From: Paenibacillus polymyxa
GTDB lineage: Bacteria > Bacillota > Bacilli > Paenibacillales > Paenibacillaceae
Assembly: GCF_015710975.1 (NCBI RefSeq)
Contig: NZ_CP049783.1
Span: forward strand, 682,001 to 746,000
Direction of reading: 5' to 3'
Length of the DNA: 64,000 nt
The notes beneath the pieces are model-generated. The model had not been told where the DNA came from and ran no database searches. It saw only the letters and a program-made list of their open reading frames with translations. The position numbers and the translations under genes are program-made. Below are positions 53,981-63,744 of this stretch, in pieces. The first letter of the stretch is position 1. Each line of letters starts with the position of its first letter.

Positions 53981-54868
53981 TCAATCATCCATTTTTAATT
54001 TTTTGTAGGCTAATGGTGTCATGTTCATCGCTTTTCTGAATCTTTCTATAAAATAGCTGGTACTGTTAAATCCAACCTTATAGGCAACTTCTGTAACGTT
54101 AGATTCTGCTTGTTGCAATAAGACTAAGCTTTTTTGAATCCGATAATCCATTACATAATTCAACGGAGTTACCTTTAAAATTCGTTTGAAATATCGGCAG
54201 CATTCAGAACGGCTCAATTGACCAGCTTTTGCAATATCATCTAATGTGACTTTTTCAGCATAATGCAAATAGATCCAGTTTAACATTTGTTTGATCCGTT
54301 GATTCTTTACCATTTCCACCTGGTCGTATTCTAATGGAAAACCATTCATGACTAGGTTTTTCCAAATTAATGTTAAATACATCGTAATATCGATTTCATA
54401 GTATGGAGATTTATGTTGAATACATTGATTAATCTTCAACATGGCATCTAAAATGTTTTTCCCCCAAAGCTCGTTAGAATCTATGTATACATAAGGTAAA
54501 TTTGTCGCTTGAATGTAAGGAGCTACGTAAGGTGTGTAAAGCTCTTGTGATAAAACGAAATGAGGAGAAACATTTAAACAGACATAGACGCAACCCGATT
54601 GATTCTGATCTTCCGCCATATGTAGGCAGCCACTATTTATAAATAACCCATCACCTTGTCGTACGATTCGTTTATCCTCATTTATTTGGAAGATCGCCTC
54701 CCCTTTTACAACCAGAACAAATTGAATTTCATCATGCCAATGCAGTGGTATATATCCATGTATATTTTGGCTAATCGTTGTTTCATAACATGCAACCGGT
54801 AGTACGACCGTCCGATGCTCGGTTAGCTCCCTTAGGTTTTGGTCAATTATGAAATCTTTTATTTGCAA
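53981..54868 (-). CDS. AraC-family regulator (first AraC/EamA pair)
   Basis: A 295-residue regulator starting at TTG 54868, with GAGG about 10 bases upstream. The cupin domain (about 30-110) has LHWHDEIQFVLVVKGE and RQGDGLFINSGCLH. AraC helix-turn-helices lie in about 195-290 (VTLDDIAKAGQLSRSECCRYF, VTEVAYKVGFNSTSYFIERF). It is divergent from an EamA transporter gene 110 bases away. It shares layout and many residues with the AraC protein at 58088-58987, indicating two related modules. Confidence 0.85.
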   Translation of the reverse strand: MQIKDFIIDQNLRELTEHRTVVLPVACYETTISQNIHGYIPLHWHDEIQFVLVVKGEAIFQINEDKRIVRQGDGLFINSGCLHMAEDQNQSGCVYVCLNVSPHFVLSQELYTPYVAPYIQATNLPYVYIDSNELWGKNILDAMLKINQCIQHKSPYYEIDITMYLTLIWKNLVMNGFPLEYDQVEMVKNQRIKQMLNWIYLHYAEKVTLDDIAKAGQLSRSECCRYFKRILKVTPLNYVMDYRIQKSLVLLQQAESNVTEVAYKVGFNSTSYFIERFRKAMNMTPLAYKKLKMDD

Positions 54869-54977
54869 ATTACCACGACCTCAATATATTTATATTTTAT
54901 TATCAAATCCGGGTATAATTTAAAATTTTTTTCACCTATTATAACACTATTATTATATTTCAAGGTGGAGAATATTC

Positions 54978-55916
54978 ATGGATAAACCAGCTAGAAAAAC
55001 AGGATTATTTCTCGTTATTACAGGAGCTATATTTTGGGGGATCAGTGGAACCGTTGCAAAAAAGCTCTTTCAACAAATTGACGTCAATTGGCTTGTAACG
55101 ATACGTTTGCTCATGGCTGGTGTTCTACTGTTGGCTGTGCAATTTTTGGTAAAGGAACGTTCTCAAATATGGGCTGTATGGAAAAATAAAAGGACAGCTT
55201 TTCAACTCATTGTCTACGGTTTGGTTGGTATGCTATCGGTTCAATATACGTATATGGCATCCATTCAAAGTGGTAATGCTGCTGTTGCGACATTATTACA
55301 GTACTTAGCACCTATATTGATTATCATCTATTTAATTCTGCGAAAGCACACTGTCTTCACACGAAAGGATCTATCAGCGATTTTGCTGGCTTTAGTGGGT
55401 TGTTTTTTCTTGTTAACAAACGGCTCCATTTCTCAGCTATCCGTTCCGACGGTCGCAATCGTTTGGGGGATCTTATCAGCAATAGCCCTAGCTTTTTATA
55501 CCCTATACGCAATACCTCTTCTAAAGCAATACGATTCCCTAGTTATTGTGGGTTGGGCTATGGTTATCGGCGGTTTTGGATTAAGCTTGATTCATCCACC
55601 TTGGCAGGTCGATTTTAAAGCCTTGACACTAGACACCTATTTATATCTAGCCTTCGTTATCATATTCGGCACAATGATCGCATTTTGGTTCTATATAGAA
55701 AGCTTACAAAGTCTTTCCCCAAAAGAAACAAGCTTTCTAAGTAGTCTGGAACCTCTAGCTGCTGTTCTAACAACTGTGTTTTGGTTAAAAGAGCCTTTTG
55801 GTTTTTTCCAATGGGTAGGTGTAATATGTATCATCGGGCTGATCTTGTTATTGGCATTCGATAAAAAGCCTTCTTCAAATACCCAATCAAAAGAAGATAT
55901 CCCGCTCTCAGAGTAA
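54978..55916 (+). CDS. EamA/DMT-family transporter
   Basis: A 312-residue, ten-helix membrane protein made of two EamA repeats (about 10-140 and 155-295). It starts at ATG 54978 after AAGGTGGAG. Characteristic segments are [18 protein letters not shown] at the start of repeat 1 and [23 protein letters not shown] near the end of repeat 2. The family exports metabolites such as amino acids or drugs. Likely controlled by the divergent AraC regulator. Confidence 0.87.
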   Translation: MDKPARKTGLFLVITGAIFWGISGTVAKKLFQQIDVNWLVTIRLLMAGVLLLAVQFLVKERSQIWAVWKNKRTAFQLIVYGLVGMLSVQYTYMASIQSGNAAVATLLQYLAPILIIIYLILRKHTVFTRKDLSAILLALVGCFFLLTNGSISQLSVPTVAIVWGILSAIALAFYTLYAIPLLKQYDSLVIVGWAMVIGGFGLSLIHPPWQVDFKALTLDTYLYLAFVIIFGTMIAFWFYIESLQSLSPKETSFLSSLEPLAAVLTTVFWLKEPFGFFQWVGVICIIGLILLLAFDKKPSSNTQSKEDIPLSE

Positions 55917-55971
55917 GCTAAGCTTATGGGGAGGCATTAGGTAGGATACAACTGCTCGTTAATGGAGAAAA

Positions 55972-55999
55972 CGGCAGCCGTTTTTATGGCTGCCGTTTC
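55972..55999 (+). terminator. Terminator after the first EamA gene
   Basis: CGGCAGCC, an 8-base loop and GGCTGCCG, then TTTC, about 55 bases past the stop. Confidence 0.7.
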
Positions 56000-56051
56000 A
56001 TTATATTTATGAAGCTACTGTTTGAGGTGTTGGGGCTCGCTAGATAATACA

Positions 56052-56531
56052 TCAAACGTTAGTTTTACTTTGAGGTGGTTGCTTAATCATAAAAGGCACA
56101 TTTTCTACTCCAACCATTCGTACGTACGTAAATAATTGACCTTTATGGTGAATCTCATGGTCTTTCGCCGTGGATAGCCAGAAGCTCCCAGTGCCGAGAA
56201 AGTTTCTAAATTCAATCTCCTTTTCTAGCTGTTGAGCATTTAATTCCTTCAATTCTCGGATTGTTTCCTCCGTCAATTGATCGACTATGTTGCGTACATC
56301 GGCTATTGTGTGATATTCGTCTATTTTTGTCGGTGGAGTGAAGGTACCATTTTTTACGGTATCCACGAACATTTTCATAGAACTGGCTATGTGAACGATT
56401 AGGGAACCCATGGGCATCGCATTGTCCCCAGGCTTAAAGTCAATATGCTCATCGGGAATGACTTCAACCAATTCTTGCAACACCGATCTGTGCCTTAGCC
56501 ATTCCTGAAGATATTGAGCTACTACAGACAT
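56052..56531 (-). CDS. DinB-family metal-dependent hydrolase-like protein
   Basis: A 159-residue four-helix-bundle protein starting at ATG 56531, eight bases after GGAGG. The three family histidines are visible in LIVHIASSM and in DHEIHHKGQLFTYVRM. The DinB/YfiT fold includes thiol transferases and proteins of unknown role, many expressed under stress. It sits between a DMT transporter and a CsaA gene with no clear functional tie. Confidence 0.85.
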   Translation of the reverse strand: MSVVAQYLQEWLRHRSVLQELVEVIPDEHIDFKPGDNAMPMGSLIVHIASSMKMFVDTVKNGTFTPPTKIDEYHTIADVRNIVDQLTEETIRELKELNAQQLEKEIEFRNFLGTGSFWLSTAKDHEIHHKGQLFTYVRMVGVENVPFMIKQPPQSKTNV

Positions 56532-56636
56532 GCTACCAACCTCCAAAATTTAGTAGTTTTCTAAGGTATTAATTCTATACTCGCAACCAATTACCTTCTT
56601 TTATGAAAAGGATACAGATGAAAAAGGAACGATTTG

Positions 56637-56969
56637 TCATCCAATAGGTGTTCCATCAGGTAGTTCAATATCTGGTTTCAATAAAACCACGTCCCCCTTC
56701 TCGGGAATACCTCCAAGGACTAATACCTCTGAATTAAAGCCTGCTATCCGTCGAGGAGGAAAGTTGACTACAGCTATGATTTGTTCTCCTATAATCTCTT
56801 CCGCCACATATCTTTTTGTAATTTGTGCACTCGATTTTTTTATTCCAATATCTTGTCCAAAATCGATTTCAAGTTTAATAGCAGGTACTTTGGCTTCTGC
56901 AAAAAACTCAGCGTTAATGATGGTTCCAACCCGCATATCAAGTTTCAAAAAATCATCAATCGTTGCCAT
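56637..56969 (-). CDS. csaA: CsaA-like chaperone/tRNA-binding protein
   Basis: A 110-residue protein, the exact usual CsaA length, starting at ATG 56969 after GAGGAG. The whole protein is a tRNA_bind OB fold ([54 protein letters not shown]). CsaA in B. subtilis shows chaperone and protein-export-related activity and binds RNA in vitro. It is closely upstream of a DinB gene on the same strand and downstream of the second EamA gene. Confidence 0.9.
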   Translation of the reverse strand: MATIDDFLKLDMRVGTIINAEFFAEAKVPAIKLEIDFGQDIGIKKSSAQITKRYVAEEIIGEQIIAVVNFPPRRIAGFNSEVLVLGGIPEKGDVVLLKPDIELPDGTPIG

Positions 56970-57026
56970 GTAAGTATTCTCCTCATCCACTATTTTCTTA
57001 AATTTCACGATGACACGTAGACAATT

Positions 57027-57929
57027 TTAATATTTTGCAACTGTATACTTTAGCGATTTTGCCCAAAAATACATCCCCATACCGAACAAAGTCATAATTC
57101 CACCTATCAATTGAAATACAGACATGATTTCTCCCAAAAATAAGTAGGCAAGAAGGATGGCGAGAACAGGCTCTCCAATAATGCCCACTGACACCGTAGT
57201 TGCTCCCATTGATTTTAACAGCAGATTAAAAATATATTGCCCGAAAATAGTTGGGATTAGTGCAAGTAATAAGAAATACGTCCAATCCGACGAGTCATAT
57301 TCGATCAAGGAATAATGATTCACCAAATTGTAGACTAGCAGAACACTACCACCAAGAAAAAAGACAATCACACTATATAAATTTGCATTTATTTTGTGAC
57401 TTACCTTCTGTCCTGCCAGCATATAAGCTGAAATCACGATTGTTCCTAATAAAGATAACCCATCTCCGATTAATGCCTCTTTCGAAGTTCCAATGTCTCC
57501 CCAAGCTATAATGATCGAACCGATAAGAGCAGCAAGCAAACAAAAAATAGTGAATAGGCTTGCTCGTTCTCTGAACACAAAGTATGAACCAATCATTACA
57601 AATAAAGGCTGCAAGGATAAGATGACCATGGAGCTCGCAACTGAGGTATGCACCAAAGATTCCATCCAGAATAAGAAATGTAACCCAAGAAAAAGACCGG
57701 CCAAGAAAACGGTACCCCAATCTTTTTTGGTCATTTTTAAGGAGTGGAGCATTTTCCAGGGTACAAAAGGAAGCATTAATATGACTGACATATACAATCT
57801 AAACATTCCAGCCACGGAGGTTGGAGTATATGAGGATTTTATCATGATGGAAGAGACGGAAACCGACAAAATACTGATGAACAGTAAAAAATACGGATTC
57901 AAAGATAGCGATGTTTTATTTATTTTCAT
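57027..57929 (-). CDS. EamA/DMT-family transporter (second pair)
   Basis: A 300-residue protein with ten helices in two EamA repeats, starting at ATG 57929 after GAGAGG. Repeat 1 shows SIMIKSSYTPTSVAGMFRLY and GLFLGLHFLFWMESLVHTSV. Repeat 2 shows ALIPTIFGQYIFNLLLKSMG and GEPVLAILLAYLFLGEIMSV, close to YedA/RhaT-like exporters. It is divergent from an AraC regulator. Substrate unknown. Confidence 0.87.
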   Translation of the reverse strand: MKINKTSLSLNPYFLLFISILSVSVSSIMIKSSYTPTSVAGMFRLYMSVILMLPFVPWKMLHSLKMTKKDWGTVFLAGLFLGLHFLFWMESLVHTSVASSMVILSLQPLFVMIGSYFVFRERASLFTIFCLLAALIGSIIIAWGDIGTSKEALIGDGLSLLGTIVISAYMLAGQKVSHKINANLYSVIVFFLGGSVLLVYNLVNHYSLIEYDSSDWTYFLLLALIPTIFGQYIFNLLLKSMGATTVSVGIIGEPVLAILLAYLFLGEIMSVFQLIGGIMTLFGMGMYFWAKSLKYTVAKY

Positions 57930-58087
57930 AATGATCCTCTCAGATGTTTTTGACCCATTGTCTGTGCACAGAACAATTGAATAATAAACTGAACTGAGTA
58001 TAATAATATCATCGCTTTTGTTTATTTTGTGTAATTATATCTTTTATTTATATAGAAATATCGTCATAAGAAAGGAATCTCTCTTCA

Positions 58088-58987
58088 ATGGAAAAACAAT
58101 TGCACGAGACCATCCTGTATCCCGATGTTTCATTTCCATACATCATGTACACCCATACGATCCACGAAAGTATTCCTAAAGGTAGAGGATTTAACGATCT
58201 ACATTGGCATGAAGAACTACAGATCACTTTGGTCACTAAGGGAAAGCTAGTTATACAAGTGAACGGGATTGATCATGAATTAGACACAGGTCAAGCTATT
58301 TTAATTAATAAGGGTGTTCTTCACGTGACTACCCAGCTTTCACATCACGGTCAATATGTCAGCTTTAATTTTCCAGAGAAGCTGTTGGCCTTTTATGCGG
58401 ATAGTGCGATGGAAAAAAATTATGTACTGCCTTATACAAACTCTTCTTTACTGTCACTTGTAATTAAAGGAGATGCTGAATGGCAAATTCAAATACTACA
58501 AATGCTGTGGGATATGAAACAGAAGTTTGATATGAAAAAAAAATGGGGTTGGGAATATGAGGTATCCATCAAAACGGCACAATTATGGTTCATCTTAATA
58601 TCTAATATTTCGCTTTCTTCTGAGGAAGCACCTAAATACGTGAAAATACAACAGGAAAGACTTCAATTGATGCTTAGCTTTATCCATCAAAACTACTTCA
58701 ACAACATAACACTACAAGAAATTGCCGATATAGCACATTTAAGTGTTTCAGAGTGCACTCGTAGTTTTAAGCGAACTATTCATATGACACCTTACGATTA
58801 CCTGATTAAATACCGCATCAAGAAAAGCAGTGAATTACTAACCTCAACCCAATATACCATCACTGAAATAGCCCACAGAGCGGGCTTCAATCACGTAAAT
58901 CACTTCATTCAGTCTTTTAAAAAACATTATAATAAAACACCTAAAGAATTCCGCGAATTAAGAAATGATTTTATGATTAAGGAATGA
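58088..58987 (+). CDS. AraC-family regulator (second AraC/EamA pair)
   Basis: A 299-residue regulator starting at ATG 58088 after AAAGGA. The cupin domain (about 25-110) has DLHWHEELQITLVTKGKL and LDTGQAILINKGVLH. AraC motifs lie in about 200-295 (ITLQEIADIAHLSVSECTRSF, ITEIAHRAGFNHVNHFIQSF). It is similar in layout to the regulator at 53981-54868 and likewise divergent from an EamA transporter, so it probably controls that gene. Confidence 0.85.
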   Translation: MEKQLHETILYPDVSFPYIMYTHTIHESIPKGRGFNDLHWHEELQITLVTKGKLVIQVNGIDHELDTGQAILINKGVLHVTTQLSHHGQYVSFNFPEKLLAFYADSAMEKNYVLPYTNSSLLSLVIKGDAEWQIQILQMLWDMKQKFDMKKKWGWEYEVSIKTAQLWFILISNISLSSEEAPKYVKIQQERLQLMLSFIHQNYFNNITLQEIADIAHLSVSECTRSFKRTIHMTPYDYLIKYRIKKSSELLTSTQYTITEIAHRAGFNHVNHFIQSFKKHYNKTPKEFRELRNDFMIKE

Positions 58988-59030
58988 AGTTGCCAGTGTC
59001 AGCTTTTATTGCAACCTAACAACTGCAAAA

Positions 59031-59055
59031 GGGAGATGGCGCTTTGCCATCTCCC
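59031..59055 (+). terminator. Terminator-like hairpin after the AraC gene
   Basis: Ten-bp arms GGGAGATGGC and GCCATCTCCC with a 5-base loop, followed by TTGCATTTATT. The T tract is interrupted, so strength is uncertain. Confidence 0.6.
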
Positions 59056-59114
59056 TTGCATTTATTCCTACTTACACTTCCTGCTTAAAAACATATTACA
59101 TACCAAGTGGTCGG

Positions 59115-59252
59115 TGAGCGGAGCGGGCAGAATTGTTCTGAAGAAGCGGAGCGTTCGCCTTTATCCCCGGATTTTCACCTTTAATTTCTATTCCAATGAA
59201 AAAATCCGGGGATAACAGCGATCGGAAGAACAATCTGCACGCGCAGCGCCTC
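59115..59252. repeat. Structured dispersed repeat, copy B
   Basis: Inner stem TTATCCCCGGATTTT paired with AAAATCCGGGGATAA (15 bp, read on the minus strand). It has conserved TCGC/GCGA flanks with CTG and AG internal loops, and an outer stem AGAATTGTTCT/AGAACAATCT. It is in the opposite plus-strand orientation to copy A. It lies between convergent AraC and ABC ATPase genes. Confidence 0.7.
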
Positions 59253-59272
59253 CCCTGGAAAGAACTATGTTT

Positions 59273-60025
59273 TTAAGCCTCCACCCGATTCAAAAACACC
59301 TTCGTCCGCTCCAGCTGCGGATTACCAAAAATCTGCTCCGGTGTACCGGATTCCGCAATTTCTCCATTGTCCATAAAAATGACGCGATCCGCCACATCTC
59401 TCGCGAAATTCATTTCGTGGGTCACGATGACCATTGTCATATGCTCTTCAGCCAGCTTTTTGATCACTCGCAGCACCTCGCCTGTCAACTCGGGATCAAG
59501 GGCCGAGGTCGGCTCGTCAAACAGCAAAATATCAGGGTTCATCATCATTGCCCGGGCAATCGCTACACGTTGCTTCTGTCCCCCCGATAATCGGGACGGA
59601 TACGCATCCGCTTTATCCGCCAAGCCGACTTTAGCCAGCAACTCGGCGCTTTGGCGTCGCAGTTCAGCCTTGCTCACCTTTTTCACCAGCTTTGGAGCCA
59701 GTTCCAGATTATCCTGCACCGTCAAATGAGGGAACAGATTAAAATGCTGAAACACCATGCCCATTCCGGTAGTAATGCTTTTAATGTCGCCTGCCGGAGC
59801 ATAGTGACCATTTTCCACCAGTGCTTTATCATGGATGCGAATCGTCCCACCCGTCACATCTTCCAGGTGTACCAAACTACGGAGCATGGTACTTTTCCCT
59901 GAGCCTGAAGGACCGATGACAGCTACAACCTCGCCCGACTTCACGTTAAAGCTCACTCTTTTCAGAACGTCGAGCTGGCCGAACGATTTTTTCAAATCGG
60001 TTACTTCTATTGCATTAGTGTTCAT
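59273..60025 (-). CDS. Polar amino-acid ABC transporter ATPase (GlnQ-like)
   Basis: A 250-residue ATPase starting at ATG 60025. It has Walker A GPSGSGKS at 38-45, signature [17 protein letters not shown], Walker [17 protein letters not shown] and switch His in [10 protein letters not shown]. The [15 protein letters not shown] run marks the polar amino-acid (GlnQ/HisP) subclass. It is last in the operon binding protein-permease-ATPase. Confidence 0.92.
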   Translation of the reverse strand: MNTNAIEVTDLKKSFGQLDVLKRVSFNVKSGEVVAVIGPSGSGKSTMLRSLVHLEDVTGGTIRIHDKALVENGHYAPAGDIKSITTGMGMVFQHFNLFPHLTVQDNLELAPKLVKKVSKAELRRQSAELLAKVGLADKADAYPSRLSGGQKQRVAIARAMMMNPDILLFDEPTSALDPELTGEVLRVIKKLAEEHMTMVIVTHEMNFARDVADRVIFMDNGEIAESGTPEQIFGNPQLERTKVFLNRVEA

Positions 60026-60040
60026 ATCCCGACATTCCTT

Positions 60041-60700
60041 TTACTCGAATTTAAAACGTTTTTCCAGCGCCCTGAAGAATATGGTAAGCACCAAAGCCAT
60101 CAACAAATAAATAACTGCTGCTACAACATAAGGCACAATCGTAAAATCGCGGTTTACAGCTGTATTGGCAAAATGCAAAAGTTCCGGTACCGCTACCGCA
60201 TACAGCAAAGCTGTATCCTTTACCAGGGTCGTCGCCTCATTGGTTACCGCAGGCAAAGCAATCCGTACCATTTGCGGCACAATGACTCTAATCAGCGTTT
60301 GCGACTTGCTCAAGCCCAGCACTTGCGAAGCTTCGTATTGCCCTTTATCAATCGATAACATCCCGCCTCTAAAAATTTCTGCAAAATAAGCCGCATAATT
60401 CAGTACAAATGCCAGTACCGCAGCCGTTGTCCGGTCAAGTACCAGATACTCTCCGATGACAGGCAACATTGGCAGACCAAAACAAAAGAACAATAATTGC
60501 AGCAAAAGAGGCGTGCCTCTTATAACATAAATGTACGTGTGCATCAGCCAGGCAATAGGCTTAAACTGACTTTTAGCCAGCAGTGTAACGATAAATCCCA
60601 GCGGAATAGACAAGATGAGCGTAATAAAAAATAAAATGACCGTCATCTGTGCCCCTTCAAGCATAGGCTTCATAATTCGTAAAATATATTCCATACTCAT
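60041..60700 (-). CDS. Polar amino-acid ABC transporter permease
   Basis: A 219-residue, five-helix permease of the HisM/GlnP class, from ATG 60700 after AGGAG (ATG 60694 is also possible after AAGG). Family segments are YIYVIRGTPLLLQLLFF, AYFAEIFRGGMLSIDKGQYEAS (EAA loop) and VPQMVRIALPAVTNEATTLVKD. A single permease gene implies a homodimeric channel. Confidence 0.92.
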   Translation of the reverse strand: MSMEYILRIMKPMLEGAQMTVILFFITLILSIPLGFIVTLLAKSQFKPIAWLMHTYIYVIRGTPLLLQLLFFCFGLPMLPVIGEYLVLDRTTAAVLAFVLNYAAYFAEIFRGGMLSIDKGQYEASQVLGLSKSQTLIRVIVPQMVRIALPAVTNEATTLVKDTALLYAVAVPELLHFANTAVNRDFTIVPYVVAAVIYLLMALVLTIFFRALEKRFKFE

Positions 60701-60740
60701 AACCTTCGACTCCTAAACCCTTAGTTCAATACATTACGTA

Positions 60741-61508
60741 TTAATTTAATACTTTATCTTCACCGAACCATTTTTTTGAAATCTCAGCCGCTTTTCCGTT
60801 CTTGTGCAGCTCATCCAAAGCAGATTGCAGTTGCGTCAACAGCTCTTCGTTCCCTTTTTTCACGCCAATACCGTATTCCTCAGGAGCCAGTGATTCATCA
60901 AGCAGCTTATACGTCCCTTGTTCCTTGGACATATAATACTTGGCAACAACCTCATCAATGACAACTGCATCCAGGCGACCAGTTTTCAAGTCTGTCAAAG
61001 CGAGAACGTTGTCCGGGTACTCGGACACTGACTTCAATTTACTTTTAATCGGATTCGCATCTAATGCATCGGCTGCTGAGGACAACGTTTGGAGCCCCAC
61101 CGTTTTGCCCGCCAGATCAGTCAGCTTGGAAAGACTGGAAGTGGCCGGAACGACAATAACCTGACTATTTTTCAAATATGGCTTCGTGAACAGCACCTTT
61201 TCCTTACGCTCATCTGTAATGGTGTATCCATTCCAAATGAGATCAATACGTCCACTGTTCAGCTCGGATTCTTTGGCAGACCAGTCAATCGGCTGGAATT
61301 CCACTTGCTTGCCCATTTGTTCCCCTGCCGCCTTCGCATAATCAATATCAAAACCGGTCAGCTCATTATTTTCATCTCTAAAGCCCATCGGCGCGAATTT
61401 ATCATCAATTCCAATAATCAACTTGCTGCTATCCTTAGCGCCGGAACATCCGGCCAACACGATCATAATCAACCCAATCATCATCATAAACATGGCTGCT
61501 TTTCTCAT
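60741..61508 (-). CDS. Amino-acid ABC transporter substrate-binding lipoprotein
   Basis: A 255-residue lipoprotein starting at ATG 61508, six bases after GGAGGGG. The signal peptide ends MIVLAG before Cys21. The mature part is a type 2 binding protein of family 3 (GIDDKFAPMGFRDENNELTG, FDIDYAKAAGEQMGKQVEF, LIWNGYTITDERKEKVLFTK). It is first in the operon; it captures a polar amino acid for the permease and ATPase downstream. The exact ligand is not decided by sequence. Confidence 0.9.
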   Translation of the reverse strand: MRKAAMFMMMIGLIMIVLAGCSGAKDSSKLIIGIDDKFAPMGFRDENNELTGFDIDYAKAAGEQMGKQVEFQPIDWSAKESELNSGRIDLIWNGYTITDERKEKVLFTKPYLKNSQVIVVPATSSLSKLTDLAGKTVGLQTLSSAADALDANPIKSKLKSVSEYPDNVLALTDLKTGRLDAVVIDEVVAKYYMSKEQGTYKLLDESLAPEEYGIGVKKGNEELLTQLQSALDELHKNGKAAEISKKWFGEDKVLN

Positions 61509-61706
61509 CTTATTCCCCTCCAACAATGGTGACCCCCGCATTCAAGAACAGGTGGCAAACGCTTTAGTTCGTTAACACGTTATCAGAGTATCATCATACC
61601 ATACCGCAGGATACTCGTCGAGAGGAATCAGCGGAATCTTAACCTTATAAACATGGAAAACTTGTGACGAAAATTTGACCTGTGTTCTATAATGTAAAAC
61701 CTTACC

Positions 61707-61735
61707 TTGACATGTTATCTTATCCGTTTTATCAT
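61707..61735 (+). promoter_or_regulatory. SigA promoter of the peptide importer operon
   Basis: TTGACA, 17 bases, TATCAT, about 90 bases before the first permease. The remaining part of the 61509-61826 gap holds the divergent promoter region of the amino-acid importer; nothing else was seen. Confidence 0.7.
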
Positions 61736-61826
61736 TTACTAGTATTCTTATATACTTTTATTTATTTCGAAGATTCAGCAGCAATAGAATGTAAATCAGC
61801 TTGATAGACAGGAGAAATAAAGTCCC

Positions 61827-62753
61827 ATGTACATTTTAAAACGTCTTTTCACGATGCTCATTACGTTATGGATTATCGTCACTTTAACGTTTATTATCAT
61901 GCACATCATTCCGGGAGATCCATTCTCGAACGATTCCAAGACTATTCCGGAGGCCGTATTGCAAAACATGCGTGCTAGGTACAATCTGGACAAGCCGCTC
62001 GCTGTGCAGTATGTGTTGTATCTCAAAAATCTGCTCGTGCTGGATATGGGGCCGTCTATTCAATCGAAAACGACTGACGTAAATATGCTTATCGCCAGAG
62101 GCTTTCCACCTTCTGCACTGCTGGGTATTCAATCCATCGTGGTTGCGATTATAGCCGGTATTGCGCTTGGAACATTGGCTGCTTTACACCATAATCGACC
62201 ACTGGATTATATTTCGATGTTTATCGCCATTGTGGGTATTTCCATACCCAGCTTCATATTGGCACCACTGTTAATCAAGTATGTTGCCGTCAAATGGCAT
62301 CTGCTTCCGGTCGCCTCATGGGGAACCTGGCAGCATACGGTGCTTCCATCGCTAGCTCTCGCTGTTTCACCTCTTGCTGTTATCGCCCGTTTTATGCGGA
62401 CAAGTATGCTGGAAGTCATGCATGAGGAATACATACGCACCGCCAAAGCGAAAGGATTGTCCTCTTGGGCAGTAGTCATTCGTCACGGACTACGCAATGC
62501 ATTGATTCCGGTGCTGTCCTTTATCGGACCGCTATTCGCTTCCGTGATTACAGGTACCTTTGTCGTCGAAAAAATATTCGCCATTCCCGGCATCGGTAAA
62601 TATTTTGTAGACAGTATCTTTAACCGGGATTATCCAGTCATTATGGGTACGACCATTTTCTACAGTGCCATTCTGGTCGTCACCTTATTTTTAATTGATA
62701 TTTCCTATCGCCTTGTCGATCCACGAATCCAATTAGTCAGCAAAGGAGATTAA
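61827..62753 (+). CDS. Oligopeptide/dipeptide ABC transporter permease (DppB/OppB-like)
   Basis: A 308-residue, six-helix permease starting at ATG 61827, with AGGAG 12 bases upstream. The N-terminal MYILKRLFTMLITLWIIVTL helix and FIIMHIIPGDPF are typical of DppB/OppB. The EAA loop is YIRTAKAKGLSSWAVVIRHGL, and the protein ends with YRLVDPRIQL. It forms the membrane channel with the permease encoded next. Confidence 0.92.
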   Translation: MYILKRLFTMLITLWIIVTLTFIIMHIIPGDPFSNDSKTIPEAVLQNMRARYNLDKPLAVQYVLYLKNLLVLDMGPSIQSKTTDVNMLIARGFPPSALLGIQSIVVAIIAGIALGTLAALHHNRPLDYISMFIAIVGISIPSFILAPLLIKYVAVKWHLLPVASWGTWQHTVLPSLALAVSPLAVIARFMRTSMLEVMHEEYIRTAKAKGLSSWAVVIRHGLRNALIPVLSFIGPLFASVITGTFVVEKIFAIPGIGKYFVDSIFNRDYPVIMGTTIFYSAILVVTLFLIDISYRLVDPRIQLVSKGD

Positions 62754-62754
62754 C

Positions 62755-63705
62755 ATGAAAGCAGCACCTACTGTCGAAAAGGACAGCCTTTTTAGTCTTG
62801 TAGACCGCAGCCAGATGCCCACCCCCACGTTGACTAGACCCCAAGAGTCACCCTGGCGGGATCGGCTTCGCAGACTTTTTAACAACAAGCTTGCTCTGTT
62901 GGGGCTTTCTCTACTTATCATTATTATTGTGCTGGCGATTGTCGGACCTTCCATGGTTCCTTATGCTCCCAGTGACCAGTCCCTTTTGAAGACGAATCTT
63001 TCTCCTTCGAAAGAGCATTGGTTTGGCACGGATGATCTGGGCAGGGACGTATGGGCACGGACATGGGCCGGAGCTAGAATTTCACTTATGATTGGTTTTG
63101 CTGCTGCTGCCATTGATTTGGTGCTTGGCATTCTCGTCGGCTGTGTAGCTGGTTATTGTGCAGGCCATGGTAAAATGGGCGACCGAATCGACAATGTCCT
63201 GATGCGAATTATTGAGATTTTGTACAGCATTCCTTATCTGCTGGTCATCATTCTGCTGCTCGTCATTATGAAGCCCGGCCTGCTCACGATGATTATTGCT
63301 TTATCTATTACTGGATGGGTCGGCATGGCCCGGGTAGTACGTGGGCAAATCCTACAGCTTAAGCAGCAGGAATATGTACTGGCAGCCCGCAGCTTGGGGA
63401 CATCTCATTCACGCATCATTTTCAGGCATCTACTGCCGAATGCAGCAGCCATCATTATCGTGAACCTGACGTTCACTATTCCGTCAGCTATCTTTGCCGA
63501 ATCGTTCCTGAGCTTTCTCGGTCTGGGGATTCAGTCTCCTTCGGCCAGTTGGGGAACGATGGCTAACGATTCGCTCGGCGTTATTTTAAGCGGTCAATGG
63601 TGGCGCCTATTCTTCCCCGGCCTGATGATATCGCTCACCATGCTGGCGTTCAACACACTTGGAGACGGGCTTCAGGATGCACTTGATCCGCGTTCACAGC
63701 ATTAA
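62755..63705 (+). CDS. Oligopeptide/dipeptide ABC transporter permease (DppC/OppC-like)
   Basis: A 316-residue permease starting at ATG 62755, six bases after AAGGAG and one base past the previous stop. Family landmarks are FNNKLALLGLSLLIIIIVLA, HWFGTDDLGRDVWARTWAGAR in two parts, and the EAA loop YVLAARSLGTSHSRIIFRHLL. It ends GDGLQDALDPRSQH. It partners with the permease just upstream. Confidence 0.92.
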   Translation: MKAAPTVEKDSLFSLVDRSQMPTPTLTRPQESPWRDRLRRLFNNKLALLGLSLLIIIIVLAIVGPSMVPYAPSDQSLLKTNLSPSKEHWFGTDDLGRDVWARTWAGARISLMIGFAAAAIDLVLGILVGCVAGYCAGHGKMGDRIDNVLMRIIEILYSIPYLLVIILLLVIMKPGLLTMIIALSITGWVGMARVVRGQILQLKQQEYVLAARSLGTSHSRIIFRHLLPNAAAIIIVNLTFTIPSAIFAESFLSFLGLGIQSPSASWGTMANDSLGVILSGQWWRLFFPGLMISLTMLAFNTLGDGLQDALDPRSQH

Positions 63706-63744
63706 CAACGCAGATATTCAAATTGGACAAGGAGGGGTGTCATC

